From Rosa chinensis (lineage: Eukaryota > Streptophyta > Magnoliopsida > Rosales > Rosaceae): DNA of 64,000 nucleotides. Shown in pieces: positions 1 to 12,445 of the stretch. A model generated the notes under the pieces. The model did no database searches. It was not told the origin of the DNA and worked only from the letters and a program-made list of their open reading frames with translations. How positions within the stretch are numbered: position 1 is the first letter of the stretch; each line of letters begins with the position of its first letter. Position numbers and translations under genes: made by a program. The stretch covers positions 82,132,824 through 82,196,823 of the forward strand of contig NC_037092.1 of NCBI RefSeq assembly GCF_002994745.2. Reading direction: 5' to 3'.

Positions 1-330
1 AGTAATTGTATGCATGTCATATGTTAACAGTAAGGCTATGGTATGTTAATCAAAACAGCGAACAAAAAAAAAGTCACTTATGTTGATGGGTCTCTATAAA
101 TTAGAAATTTATTTATAATTTCCCTATTTCTATATCCACTTAATAGAGTAAATAAATGCATCAACTTTCTGGACAAGAGAATTGATAGGTCTATAAATTA
201 GAGAAGTCTCATTATTAGTGAATTACGTATTTCATAGCAAGAGTCAAGAGACCTTCTCACCTAAGAGACTGTTAGAGACAAGTGAATCTGAGGCCTACAT
301 AGCAAAATTAAGCAAATGAAACTTATCACA

Positions 331-634
331 TCACACTAGAATTGTCACTACTGCCTGACTGGGTTCAACTAGATTGTACTCTTGTAGGAATTCAATCTAA
401 TTTCTATGGATTGTTTGGCATCCCACGAGGATCAACCAACATTCGAAAATGAAACTCGTTTGATAAGATTATCGATTTCAAATCACACTAGAATTGTCAC
501 TACTGCCTGACTGGCTTCAACTAGATTGTACTCTTGTAGGAGTTCAATCTAATTTCTATGGATTGTTTGGCATCCCACGAGGATCAACCAACATTCGAAA
601 ATGAAACTCGTTTGATAAGATTATCGATTTCAAA
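331..634. repeat. Tandem duplication, 2 x 152 bp
   Basis: Two head-to-tail copies (331-482 and 483-634) begin at TCACACTAGAATTGTCACTA and are almost identical, differing at a few bases such as gggttc versus ggcttc. No open reading frame of interest crosses it. The rest of 1-1098 is AT-rich intergenic or 3' flanking DNA in which I see no gene. Confidence 0.9.
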
Positions 635-1098
635 AACAGAAGAAATAATAATAATATAATGGGGCTTGTACATTTGTCAACCCAGTGCATGAACATGAAA
701 GCAGACCACATAGGTCTCTGAGTTCAAAGCCTATAGTTTGTAACTTTGTATGTTGATTGTAGTGTTCACTCCATTCCTGACTGTATTAAGCAAAACTCTT
801 CTATTATCAGTGGCTTCGATTCAATAAATAAGAATACATTGATATATTCACAAGTACAAATTATATATCAAAAGAAAGATGAAAGACACAATTCCAGTAT
901 TCCCGCCCGCGTTCTTACACATATGCACACATGTATCCAACCCTTCTCCCTTCTATAATCTCAGCACAGATCTTTCGTTTTGCTGGGACCTTACAATTCG
1001 ATGTAGTATCAAAAGCCATAATGTAAACTTTGAGGAAATAAGGGGGGTTGAAACTCTAACCTATAATATGTTTAAACAACACAAGATTGGATTCGGTT

Positions 1099-4000
1099 TC
1101 ATCTCAACTGTTTGTAGCAACTGTAAGCAACACCAACCGACACAGCAGCACAAACAATAGCCAAAGCTGCATATGTATCTTCCCGCTCCCAGCTCTCAGA
1201 CCATGTTGGCATAGCACAAAACTTTCGAGCAGATGCAGCTTTGCTTCTGCGTGAAAGTAGTTTGCTACTGCTCTTTTTCTTTTCAGATGTCTCTTGTGTT
1301 GCCATCATATTCAAATCAGGACTACTTATCCTATCTGTTAACGAAGTGTTCTGGCAGCAAGAAGAGCTTCCGTTTTCCTGGCAACAGCCCCCAATTTCAA
1401 CTTGAGATCTGCATGTACCAGTATTCATCCCCCTTTCCTTCGTTTGTGTCAGCTCTGTACTTCTTTTCTCCACATTTGACTCGCCATTGGGCTGGAGCCT
1501 TAGTTCTTGAGATTTCTTCTGTTGTTCTTCTGATAAACCCATTTGACCCCTGAAATCACACCATATAGTCTGTCAGTACGTGTCAAAGAACTTGCTGACA
1601 AGAAACACAAATTTAAACAAGAAATGATTAAATACTTCTATAATCATCAGCTATTAGTCTAGATTGGTTGAAGAGACAATGTTCTGTTCCATGTTTCAGT
1701 ATTGTACTTCTGTGAGAAAATTTACACAGCTAACAACTTTGGTTAAGGTGCAAAAGAGGAAATGAGGAACTTCGCCTAAGATCCAACTGTACAGTCAGCA
1801 TATCAGTAGTCTGCTTTTGAAACATGAGAAAACTGCTTCCATAGCAGCCTAGAAATTATGAGAGACAAAAATGAAACTGAAAAATGACTACCTCCATAGC
1901 CAGTCTACAATTTCTCCTCTCCCAATATGCTGCTCAAGCAATTGAGGTACATCTTCTGGAGCAACATATCCATACCTATGCGAAATAAAACGATCAGACA
2001 GCTCAAATATCAGTACAGTAAGTAATAGAACTGGATAACAGTAAGAAGCTACTGGGAATGAGAACAGAAAAAAGCGAAAAATTAAATGAATTAGGGCACA
2101 AACTTCCTTACCAGTGGCCAGTGACTTCTTTGTTGATATTTGATCCAAATATAATTACATTTCCTGCATACTTATGCCCCCCAATGTGTGAACATGGCCT
2201 AACAGACATTTTACCTTGTAGACCATGCAAATCTATCTCTTCTCTGAATCTATTGATCAAGGGAGGCCCACAGACTCCACAACGGCGATCCCTGGACCCA
2301 TGAGAACATACAAATATGTATGAACCCCTCAGAGTTTCAGGAGTTCCAGGCAGCCACTCACCATCCTTCACAAGAACTTCTTCAACGAATGTGTCAACAT
2401 CAAAATGTGTCAATCTCCTGCAATGTTTCCACCAAGTCTGTCAGTATTAATTTTAGGGAATGTAAGTCAAGAGAATAATATCTAAAGAAATCCTATTGTA
2501 GCAAGTATATGACCTGTATCTGATCATGTCGGGGAAAATTAATACATCACCATTTGAAGTCTCAGTTCCATCGTGCCCTTCACATATTGTTAAGCGAGTC
2601 TAGAAGAGGAAAGAGATGAATCAATGAATGAAAATGAATATAGCGTTGACTGAAATTATACAACCAATTCTGGACAAGACGTAAAAAGGAAATAAGCTGA
2701 GAGTTATGACATGCTATTTCAAGTAGCATGCAATGCACGGCCAATAAACACACTTCTACTAGATTTTCATAGATTTATTCGTAACAAAACAACTGCATAT
2801 GCAAATATTGGACAAGTTCTTGCAGCATTTCATATCTTTGGAAAGATTGTCTACTGGAAGTAGTATCTAAACAAATATTCCGACCACCTATCCTCATTAT
2901 AAGGTGATTGACAAGTTGAAGACTAATATGCCATCATTTTACTAAAGAACACCATGTTTTGGGAAGTGACCAAGAACAACTATAAGAAGAAGAAGAAGAA
3001 GATTATATTCGGATGATGTTATTCACAAATTTGAAATATGGGTAAATAATAGCAATTGAGTTAGATAATTAATTGTCATAGATCAGATTAAACAAGAGGT
3101 AAACTCAATATCTCTTATCTGACAAACAATAAGAAAACATTACACGAAACGTTTTGTACTTCTGTCAAAATCCCCCTACTTTCCATAATATCTTGAGCAA
3201 AGTTTTACTTATGTCCAAAGTTACGTTCTTTGAAACGATTTTCGAATCCAAACACCAAAACTAAAAGTAGAAAAACCAAAAAGATGCATTCTCATAATTC
3301 AAAACACCGTTCTTCAAAAATCCTAATACCTCATCAATGAAGCTCAAAACTTTAGTCATTTCTAACGTCTAACAGTAGCCATTTAACAATGACCAAAACT
3401 TAACACATCCAAAATCCAAAACTACCCCAAAACAAAAACCCCACTGAAACAAAACAAAACGAATCCCTTCAACTTCAAGCTACCAGATACCAAATCACAT
3501 GCTTCCAAATCAGTCTTACATTACAAGAAATCCACAAACCAACCAACATTTCACCTTAAAGCAAAAAAAAACCACCAAATCACATAGCCCTAAAACACAA
3601 GCAATCCACAATCCTAAGCAAAGAATTCAATTCACCCCAATCAAAACCCACTAAAGCTCACACCTTTACAATCCAACCAACCCCAATTTCACCCAACTCA
3701 AACTGAACCTCCCATTTCAAATCAACACCCACTTCAATTCACCAAAATCCAAACCAAACCCCTCAAAAAAAAAAAAAAAAACTCATTACCTCTTTCCTCA
3801 TATCCACCCTCCTCGCCATCACCGCCGCGTGGAGCAGCCTCGGCAGCCGATCAAACTCCGCCGCCTCAATCCTCGGCGGCCACACCTGCGGGTTCTTGTA
3901 GCACAAAAACACATGCCTCTGATAAAACTCCACCGTGCCGGCGAGTTGACTCGTCCGGAACTCGCCCCTCGAAAACCCAAACTCGGCGTCGCTGCCGCTC

Positions 4001-4180
4001 GCGCTAGTATCTGCCAACAAACCCTCGTTCTGGAAGCTCCCGGAGGCGCTGGTCCCGATGTGGGAATTCGGGTCGGAGAGGAACCCGTCGAGCGGGTCGG
4101 ATATCACAATCGGGGAAGACGACGTGGATGGGGGCGTCGTAAATGGGAGCAAGGAGTCGTCTCGGTCTCGGGCGCTAGCC

Positions 4181-4182
<2 letters not shown>
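1099..4182 (-). CDS. Sucrase/ferredoxin-like (Apd1-type) protein, 439 aa, five exons
   Basis: Exons on the minus strand are 4182-3790, 2599-2514, 2417-2112, 1975-1892 and 1549-1099. Every junction is GT-AG, the phases agree, and the sum is 1320 nt (439 codons plus stop). The middle exons carry the family signature: CSHGSRDRRCGVCGP, then PCSHIGGHKYAGN and GHWYGYV. This is the thioredoxin-like ferredoxin fold of the Suc_Fer-like/Apd1 family, whose Cys and His residues are thought to bind a 2Fe-2S cluster. The N-terminus is a Ser/Asp-rich low-complexity stretch. The last 25 residues form one hydrophobic segment followed by CYKQLR, which suggests a C-terminal membrane anchor. The ATG at 4182 lies directly after a GA microsatellite in the leader. 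The domain matches plant homologues along its length, so the gene looks intact. The biochemical role in plants is not settled; the yeast relative Apd1 affects redox and metal tolerance. Confidence 0.88.

Positions 4183-4226
<44 letters not shown>
4183..4226. repeat. (GA/CT)n microsatellite in 5' leader
   Basis: About 43 bp of AG repeat on the plus strand read as CT repeat in the 5' UTR of the minus-strand sucrase/ferredoxin-like gene, immediately upstream of its ATG. CT-rich leaders are common in plant promoters and bind GAGA-type factors. Such a function here is inference. Confidence 0.9.
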
Positions 4227-4229
<3 letters not shown>

Positions 4230-5474
4230 AGAAGAAGAGAAGAGAGGGATTGAGGGAGTGAAGAGAGTTTTTGAGGGGCTCAAAGTTGGAGTTGGAGTTG
4301 GGAGTTGGTGTTTTTTTTTTTTTTTCTTTCTTTCTTTCTTTTTCCCAGTGGTATGGGAAGTGGAGAATGGGATGGGCCAAGGAGAGACTAGACGACTAGT
4401 AGTAGAGACTTTGGTCACAACCGAATGGGGAATTACGACACGTGCTTTTATGGGACAAGAGTCGTATTTGACTCTTTCAGTGCTGTTCTTTTTAGTGCTT
4501 TTAGCCCTACATCTCCAAAATTCTTCTATGCACTAGCAGCGTACCCGGTATTTGCTAGGTAATCGCAGCCCTCGACACCCTCTTTAATTTTTTTTTTTTT
4601 TTAAGTAATAAAATTGTGGCAAAGTGTGCTATCACTCTGAGCCGGGACCTATTTTGGATATAGCTCTACCTATGAGGTGTTTTTCACAAACAGATGATCG
4701 AACGTTGAACTTCTTTGAGTATCTAGCTCACATTCGCGCAACTTACAAGCCTAATCAGGTTTCCGCTAGACTTTCATCTTACATTTACAATCCACACTCT
4801 ATGTTTTCTTTTTTAGTAATTTTAATATTACATATTTTATGATCCAGACTTCAAAAAGACAAAACTCAATAACATAGAGTGTGGATCGTAAGACCTATAC
4901 TCTTTTTTTTTTAACAATTAAAAACTGCACTTAATATTATCTAACCGTTCATTCTTATTAATGCAAGTGCTCTGTCTGCGTCTCTAATTTTGTTTTGTAC
5001 ATGTACAGGTAATTTTGGATAGCTTACGGTACGCTTCTATTTTGATAACTAGACTGTATTTTAGAGTATTGAAACTTGAGCCGACAGACACCCAATGAAT
5101 AAAACAGCTCACATCTCTGGAGACAGCTCATATCTTTGGAGAGTAAAACGCCCCCGCTTGTCGTTTTAGAAAAGAATATGATGACGGTGAGTAAATGCAC
5201 ATTGGGGTTTCATTCATGCATGCATAATTGCATAGATAAAGGAGAAGGGAAAAGAATGTGGTGCAAAGAAGAGAGTAAAGGAGTGGAGGGTTGAGACTTG
5301 ATTTCTACAGCAAAACTTAAAACCGAAAATCCAAGAATTGTGTGCAATATACAAAACCACACGCTCTCTGGAGTTACATACAGCGAAGATCGTTCGAGCT
5401 TCTTAATGCAGACATACCCAAACATGCTCTGGTCTACAATGCTTCATAGTTCCACATTTGGTAACACACACATA
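4227..5474. other. Intergenic region with a short inverted repeat
   Basis: This holds the upstream region of the sucrase/ferredoxin-like gene and the 3' flank of the WEB gene; I see no gene in it. About 4783-4806 and 4869-4892 are complementary (ATCCACACTCTATG against CATAGAGTGTGGAT), a small hairpin with a roughly 60-base loop that may be a MITE remnant. No clear target-site duplication was found. Confidence 0.6.
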
Positions 5475-8058
5475 TCAAAGGGGTCTCTCACCAGGGAGAT
5501 AAGAAGGAGAGCCACCCTCAATCTGGTTCCTTTTCCTATTAAACATCCCGCTGAGGGTAGGCAATAGTGTCTTTTTTGAAACAGAGGTCTTTGCTTTCTC
5601 CATCTTCCGGCCCTGGACAGTTTTCGTCTGGGAGTTCTGCTTTTGAATCCTGTAATGGCGCGGGGATGATTCCACCGACTCCTCTGTCTCTGCCATTATC
5701 CGTGAGGCAGCATCTGCTGCTTTCTTTTGCTCGCGTTCCCGCCACCTTCGGAGCTCTCCTTCCACTGCCTTTTTGGCTGCTTCAGCCATTTCGGCCCTCT
5801 TTTTGGCCTCCTCAGTTGCAGCCTTCATATCTTCAATCTCCTTCTGGGTTGCCTCTAACTTCTTCAAGGCCTCATTTTCACTAGCCTTCACAGCTTCCAC
5901 CTGAGCCATGGCAGCAGCCACTCTCATTTCTGCTAATGTGTCGGACTCCTCAACCTTTCGGCTCAAAGACTCAAATTCATCCTTCGATATAGTGATCTGG
6001 CCACCAGACTCAGATGTTGATGCGCGAACAGCGTTAGTTCTCTCGGATAAAGTTCTAATCTGTTCAAGGGCACTTTCTTCTGCTGATTTAGCTTCTTCAG
6101 CTTCTTCCAGAGCAATTTTCAGCTTCTTCTCGGCCTCTTTTACAGCACTTTTGGTAGTTTCAGCTTCCTTTTTCATTTCCTCCGCTTTAATCTTCATCTC
6201 TTCTGCATCCCGTCGAGCATTTTCAATTTCCAACGACAGCTGGTTTAGTGTTGCTATCATTTCATTGGAAGCACCTCTGGCTTTAGATTCTTCGGCTAGG
6301 CATGCTTCAAGCTCAGTCTTAGTTTTCCGCAGTTTGACATGTAAGTTCCCAGCAATAGATTCTGTTTCCGCTTCCTTTTCCTTGAGCTCAGCATGCTCTT
6401 TCTTCACATTCTCAATTTCCACCTTAAGTGCTTCAACTAAACTTCTGAGGCCGTTTTCTTCTTCGGCTACTTTATGCAGTGATTCCTTAGCACCATCCAG
6501 CTCCGAAGTGACCGTTCTTACAGAATCTAAATCTGAAGCCTTTTCATTCTCCATTTGCTTTTGCAGAGCTCCAATTTCATTCAATGTATCAGCAAGTTGT
6601 GCTTCAAGATTTCTGGAAATTTCTGGATCAAACTGTTTTTGTAGAGAGAGCAATTTCTTTGCAGACTCTTCTGCCGTAGCCTTATATGCTTGCCTCAGGA
6701 CATCCTTTTCGGAAAATACCTTTGCTTTCTCTTGCTGGGCTTCCTCAGATGCAAGCTTCACTTGCCCAATTGATTCATGCACAGCTGCAATTTCCTTTGA
6801 GAGCTCATTAACCCTCTCCGCATTTGCTTTGGCTGCATCTTCAGCTTCTGCCGCCTGCTTGAATGCAGCAACTTTTGCTTCTAAGGATGCATCACAGTCC
6901 TGACGGATTTTCCTCAACTCTTGCTTTGCAGCATCAAGTTCAGTAATTACATTCATGTATTGTGCTCTGTCTGTTTCCAAGTCTTGCTTCCAAGCACCAT
7001 CAGTTCCAGCTAGGTTCCCATTGTTTGCTTCTTCGAGTTGCTTTGCCTGATTTTTTGCAGCTTCTGATGCCTTTATTGCGGATTCCTTAGATTCACCGAG
7101 AGATGCCAGCTTCTTGTTCAGCTCTTCATGACTTACTTTGGCCTTTGCAAGCTCCACAAGTGCTTGGGCTTTAGTAGTTTCAGCATTCATTAGTTGTTCC
7201 TTCAGCTTGTTCAATTCTTTCTGGGCCAGGTGAAGCTGTGTCTCATTGGCTAGCACTCGCTGCATTGAAAGTTTGAAACAACAAATGTTAACAGCTTCCC
7301 ACAAAAAAAATACCAGGATATTTTAAAAATAGTGCATTAACTAAAAACTCCTGGTGTCACTATCAATAAAAGTCTCTGGAGATTAATTATCTAACAACAA
7401 CAAAGCGGTAAAAACTGAATTAAGACCAACAATCCTAATATATTATATATCTATTTAGTCCTTGATTCCCTCTTCTTGACTCAGATTAAACCATTCACAT
7501 TCATAGACACAAATTACAAACTCCTTCAAGCAGTAGGTTCCATCTCAATAACTTTTCATGACAGCTGAAAATATTATGAGTTGTAACTATTTTGGTAGGA
7601 AGGAAACTACATTCCCATACAAAGAAAAACTCACACAGAATGACCTTATAGCTTCTCTTACTTTAACAAAATCATTTTCTACTTCTTCAGAAAGGAAAAC
7701 TATGTTGCTTTAATTAATGTGACAATAGTATTAGCTTCACAAGAAAAATGAGTGAAGGCAAGACCATGTAACAATAATTCAGGAACACGTTACAAATATA
7801 CTTGCCATTTGAAAATATAACTGTCTCATTATGTGGTGCAATTCCTAAATTGAAATGTAAAGGAATTGGACATACCTCCGCTGACTGGGGTTTTATCTTC
7901 CTAATGGCAGGTTTCTCCCCAGAGCCAGAGAATGCCCCCTCACCAAATAGTGACACAGCATCTTTAACAGATTGGAAAGGTGCCCTGGTGTCGATCTCTC
8001 CCACCTCCACTTTAGGACTAGGAGAATTTGTAGCACTCTGGTGGTCTTTTGCAACCAT
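5475..8058 (-). CDS. WEB-family coiled-coil protein (At5g55860-like, DUF827), 655 aa
   Basis: Coding exons are 8058-7876 (61 codons, phase 0) and 7259-5475 (594 codons plus stop), with GT-AG borders. Exon 1 encodes the conserved N-terminus (VEVGEIDTRAPFQSVKDAV, SLFGE). Exon 2 is almost entirely Ala/Glu/Lys-rich heptad coiled coil from about residue 65 to 560, with KKAVEGELRRWRERE near its end. A basic tail follows that closes with the family motif GGSPSYLPGE. Length and both ends agree with the WEB (weak chloroplast movement under blue light) family, whose members WEB1 and PMI2 act in light-driven chloroplast positioning through actin. The At5g55860 subgroup is less studied. The gene looks intact. 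The open frame on the opposite strand (5908-6903) is an antisense shadow of the coiled coil. Confidence 0.92.
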
Positions 8059-9700
8059 AATGCTCTGTTTATTTATCCTTGTTTGCTGAGAAATGGTAGA
8101 GTAGCACTTTAAAATGTAATCTTAAGGAAACAGAGAAAGGATAATTGCCAAAAGCTAAAAACAACACATGTCTCAGCAGACCAAACATACAATTCACCAA
8201 ATCCTCATTTAGCATTTATACAGACAACACAGGCAAGACGTTTGCATTATATGATATGATTGCAAGGCTCAAAAAGCAGACACCCATATTCCCACTAACC
8301 CAAACTGCATTGACCCTATGAAACTTGATATAGACCCTCAATCTAAGGTAAACCTATGGTCAAGGGATGTCAACATTTGATACTGAAAAATCCATGTGGA
8401 ATTGGAATATAAATAAATATTGAGGCCTTGTCAAATCTCTCACAACTTTTTAACTCTTTAGGAAACCAAACAGGAAAGTTGAAACACCAGTAAGAAAGTA
8501 TGACTCAATTATACAGAAGCATTTTCATAATGCACATTCACAACTAAGCAAGGGAAAGAATAATATGAGAGCCCCAGTGTTTAATGAGTGCTCTTCTTCA
8601 CATTACACCCAGTTCTACCCCACAGTCTCACTACCACTTCTATTCAACTTGTAAACTACACAAAGCCCGCCACCTAAGATTTCAAGGGCACCCAACACCA
8701 CCATAAAGTTCAGTCCGATATAGAGAAGTAATACAACTGCCAGTTGCAAAAAGTACAATGGCATAGGAAATAACCGAGTTAGCTCAAACAAAACAATCCA
8801 ACAGCACCAAGTTGACAATAACATTTCCCAGAACTAGTTTCGAAAGTTTTACAGCTAAACAAACAACAGAAAAGCACAGCACTTTATACCCGAAAATAAA
8901 ACAGAGACAAGAAAAGGGAGCCAATTCAATTTTCAAGGTACAATCTAACACGGCTTGTCCACGCTTCACCAACACCTGGTTCAAAGATTCACAAGGAAAA
9001 CTATAAATATTGAGCCGAACCCTTTAATCATGAGACACACACCTTTTCTATGACAGCAAATCCTTCAAGAAAATGGGCCCAGAAATACTACCCAACTCGC
9101 CGCTTTAATAATGAAAACTCCTGCACTCATAGAATTCAATTCCAAAAACACTAAAATAAGAAAGTGCCTAAATTATCAAAAACTCAGATTTCTTACTACC
9201 CACAACAACAGTGAATCAGACTTATAATGCAATCAATCAGTGCCATCAAAATAAAGCCCAAGAAGGTAAAAACTTGAAAAGTGAAACAGAACCAAGAAAA
9301 GAAGGGTAACAATTTCTTACCGAGAAACCCTAATCAAAGCCACAAAATTTACACACACCGCAAACCCTAGAAATCACCAGAAGCTCGAAACCGGAGCTCC
9401 AGCCCAAAAAGAAGAGTGACCATCTTCACCGATCCTCTTGTTCTCACAAAGTGACACAGACCCTTTGAAATTCTCGACCCGAAAACCAAAACCCACCGAT
9501 CAAAGCCCCGAAATGCCAAGAAAGACTCGAGCTTTCTCCGCACAGATTGCGTTTTGGTGCAAAAATTCAAAAGAGGAAGAAGAGAAAAGGAGCAATCTTT
9601 GAGGGCTATGGAATTAGAAAGGGGTCTTTGCTTGGACAATAGAAGCGGTTAGAGAGAGTCTACAGTGTTTGAGAGAGAGAGAGAGAGAGAGGTTTGAAAA
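8059..9700 (-). promoter_or_regulatory. Leader with 5' UTR intron and proximal promoter of the WEB gene
   Basis: On the minus strand a leader exon ending at 9321 has a donor (CG|GTAAG). The matching acceptor at 8087-8086 (TTTCTCAG) leaves a 27-base second leader piece before the ATG at 8058. The intron 9320-8086 is about 1.2 kb. A GA/CT microsatellite at about 9668-9690 lies in the presumed transcription start region. The whole block is conserved in the duplicate at 25.5-27.2 kb, splice sites included. The transcription start itself cannot be seen. Confidence 0.6.
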
Positions 9701-11366
9701 TTCGAAAGCTGTTGGAGACAAATTTTATATCAGACTGACTTTTGCTGAGAAAGGAGAGAGAGATGGGAACAGAATGCCAGAATCCCGTGGAATATCTTGT
9801 CGTTACCTGGCTTTTACTTGTGCATATACCTATTGTACATTTTAGCCCATTTTGCCCCTCGTGTCCAAAGTGTAATGACACTTGGGAGCAAGGCTTCTAA
9901 AACCGAAAATCAAAATATATTGAGCCAAAAACTGAACTAAATTACATTAAAAGTCGACGGGTTTTAATTGGACCAAGCTGACTTGAAATGAACTTATTCA
10001 GAACGTATCGTTTTGAACTATGTGTCACGATGACCCTAATTTTAATTATATATCAACAAACTCAGAAAAAGATATCAGAGTAGAATTCTGTGAAATATCT
10101 TGTTATCATGCAAATACATGTTATACATGGTTGACTATTTTACCCCACATATTCAAAGTACAATGGCTCAAAGTAACTAGTGACACAATAAAGAGACTCA
10201 CGAAATTGATAATAAAAAAAACAATCGAGTGCAAAACCGAATCAAATAAAAAAAAAAACCAAATCAAAGCTCAAAACATTGAATTAAACTCGAAAACGAC
10301 ATTTTGGGATATATGTCACAAATGCCTTAACCTTTTCCATTTTATACCGGCAAAGTTCAGAAAGAGAGATGGGAGGAGAATTCGATAGAATAACTCACCC
10401 TTTAGTTTAACTTTATTGTGCATATATACATATTGTACTTTGTAGACCATTTTGCCCCTCGTATACAGAGTGCCGTGGTTTGAAGTAACAAGTGATGGGA
10501 GCTTTTTGCATTGTACAAGTGGCACCGTCCAAAAGAGAAAGAGACGGCTTTAGTAATTAGTTGGCTTGTGAAAATGGATTGGATAAAGGCCTTTTAGTTG
10601 TTTTCTTTCTAGTTCATCTGCTAAAATGTCACACCAATAGTAGTGCTTAATTTTCCTTTTATTTATCTTCTCATATGATGTGGATGTGGGGTTTTGGATA
10701 ATATCTTATTTGTGGTTGACCTGAAAATTGACTAGCATCTGAATGGGCAGGTTTTATTCATCTAAATAATTCTAGATTTCCCCATTAATAATAGTTTGGA
10801 ATTTACCCAAATTCTTCTTTTCCTTCTTAATTGTATATATCTTATTTATAACCAAATTAAAATCAGACATTAAAAAGAATAATCAGATTGCTCCAGACAG
10901 ATGTAACTCTCAAAAAATCAGAAAACTCCAGAAACAAAATAGTTCAGACATGAAATAAATTCCAAGAGAAAAATTCCAACATATCCAAAATATTAGTTGG
11001 GACAACTACTGAAGGTATCCGAAAGAAGAACAATTTTAATTGGGCCAACAACCACGGACATCATGAACCCATTACTATATGAGGGATAGAGTTGTATCTA
11101 TAAGCAAGATGATGATGTTAGCAATCCCCAGCACACCAACCAAGGAAGAAGGGAAAAATCAGCGGTAAATAGTCTCATGACTTTATTAATATTTACAATA
11201 CAGTAAGCCCAAAGGCACAACACACGAAACCCAGAAACTAAAAACAAACACAGGCCCAACACACATAGAGGCCCTTAATTATTCCAAACATAGTAGGGAA
11301 ACAGATCAGCCAACCCTTATTCATGCAGGCACACTCGGTTTGGCACGTGAGTATGGGGCTGAAGTC
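9701..11366. other. Intergenic region between WEB promoter and hemopexin-ADP-ribosyltransferase gene
   Basis: AT-rich, with no credible gene. About 9830-9890 and 10430-10490 resemble each other (CATTTTGCCCCTCGT), a diverged internal duplication. From about 11160 on it is the 3' flank or 3' UTR of the minus-strand gene that ends at 11367. Confidence 0.6.
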
Positions 11367-12362
11367 TTAGAGTTCATCATGATCTTGGCCACGGTCACCA
11401 TCATCAACACGGCTAGAGTGATCGTGAACGTCAAGTCCACGGTTTTTGCGAGGCAAGATGGGTCGCAGAGAGGGCCAATTGGGAAGGATCTTCTTGACGC
11501 CACCGATGATGTAGTCATTAGTGGTTCCAGGAGCAAAGTTGATGAGTGCGTAGGAATCTCCTTTGAATAGGTATGCCTCGTTAGTCTTGTGCGAAGCAAA
11601 CGCTGCCTCGATTCCGCTTGCAAAGATGGTGTTTCTCAAACCATGAAAGCCGTCAGTGATGAGCTGGAGGTGGATCAGATGGGCACTACCAGAACCGTAG
11701 TTTATATGAGCATACTTCTTGTCTCTGAAGAGGTAAGCTTCATATTTTTTCGTTGACTCAAACGCGGCGTCTATGCCGCTTTCAAACACCGTCCCTTTGA
11801 AGAAGGGGAACATGGCACTGATGGTCATGGGGCCTTTGATTATCTTGTCATTTGTGGTGCCTGGTGTGAACATGGCACAGAGATTCGCAGAGAAGATGAA
11901 GGCTTCATTCGAATCATCAGACCCGAAAGCACAGTCTATACCATGTTCTGCAAAGGCTGTGCCCGCGAGGGACGGATACCCATCGCAGATAAGAAGGGGT
12001 CCGTTAATTACCCTATCGTCTGTAGTGCCAGGAGCATAGTTGATCAATACTCGTTCGTCATGAATAGATAGGCTTCATTTTCGCGAGACGAACGGAATGC
12101 AGCATTGATGTAGCTCTCTATGTCAGCCACACCGCCGGCATACCAATCGGTGGTGTTAGAATCGTCGGCTAATCGTTTCTCTCGCTCAGCGATTGCACTG
12201 GGTCGCCGCCAAAATTTAATAGTTAGAGGAGGCCTCGTACCATCTGTATTCTGATAATCAAATACTGGCCTCTGAATGTTGAGAAAACGTGATGGATGCG
12301 ATTGTGGATTATAGTTCTCACTCACTATGATTATATTATCAAGTCTCACCCGTCTTGTGTAT
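11367..12362 (-). pseudogene. Hemopexin-repeat (albumin-2-like) exon ending in HDEL, frameshifted
   Basis: Four hemopexin-type blades are visible. They start at YINAAFRSSRENEAYLF, GIDCAFGSDDSNEAFIF, GIDAAFESTKKYEAYLF and GIEAAFASHKTNEAYLF, each followed by an APGTTND-type turn and a GP(M/L)xI strand. This is the four-bladed propeller of plant albumin-2 (PA2/LS-24), which binds small ligands such as heme or spermine in legumes. The exon begins after a clean acceptor at 12363 and ends ...GQDHDEL-stop at 11367. HDEL is the standard plant ER-retrieval signal and is not usual for albumin-2. Near 12047 the first blade shifts frame: a TGA at 12046-12044 follows TNEY and the next blade strand continues in another frame. 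Four bases appear to be missing relative to the family pattern. Confidence 0.85.
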
Positions 12363-12445
12363 CTGCAATAGTCAAGTGTTGACTGTGATCAATTTGCAAT
12401 CTACATATAATCTAGCCGCACGTGTTACTGAGAGATATTACTTAC

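Larger units (their letters stand above)
6970..11400. repeat. Source copy of a segmental duplication (second copy scattered over 21.8-60.2 kb)
   Basis: Parts of this segment recur in the same order and orientation. 6970-7135 recurs at 21800-21965, about 7490-11180 at about 24947-28728, and about 11187-11400 at about 59951-60165. The second copy lacks about 7136-7490 and roughly 90 bp of promoter (about 9790-9880). It is interrupted by about 3 kb of unrelated DNA and by the Copia nest. Identity is high enough to align by eye over whole lines. Confidence 0.9.

Noticed and set aside
3829..4418. Several overlapping frames around the first exon of the sucrase/ferredoxin-like gene
   Set aside because: They are shadows of exon 1 or of the GA repeat. 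The ATG at 4182 gives the only frame continuous with the conserved exons.
4783..4892. Short inverted repeat considered as a complete MITE
   Set aside because: No target duplication or family-type terminus could be found by eye; reported only as an inverted repeat.
5908..6903. 331-codon plus-strand open frame, Ser/Ala-rich
   Set aside because: It lies antisense to the coiled-coil exon of the WEB gene; regular Ala/Glu/Lys codons leave the complement open by chance.
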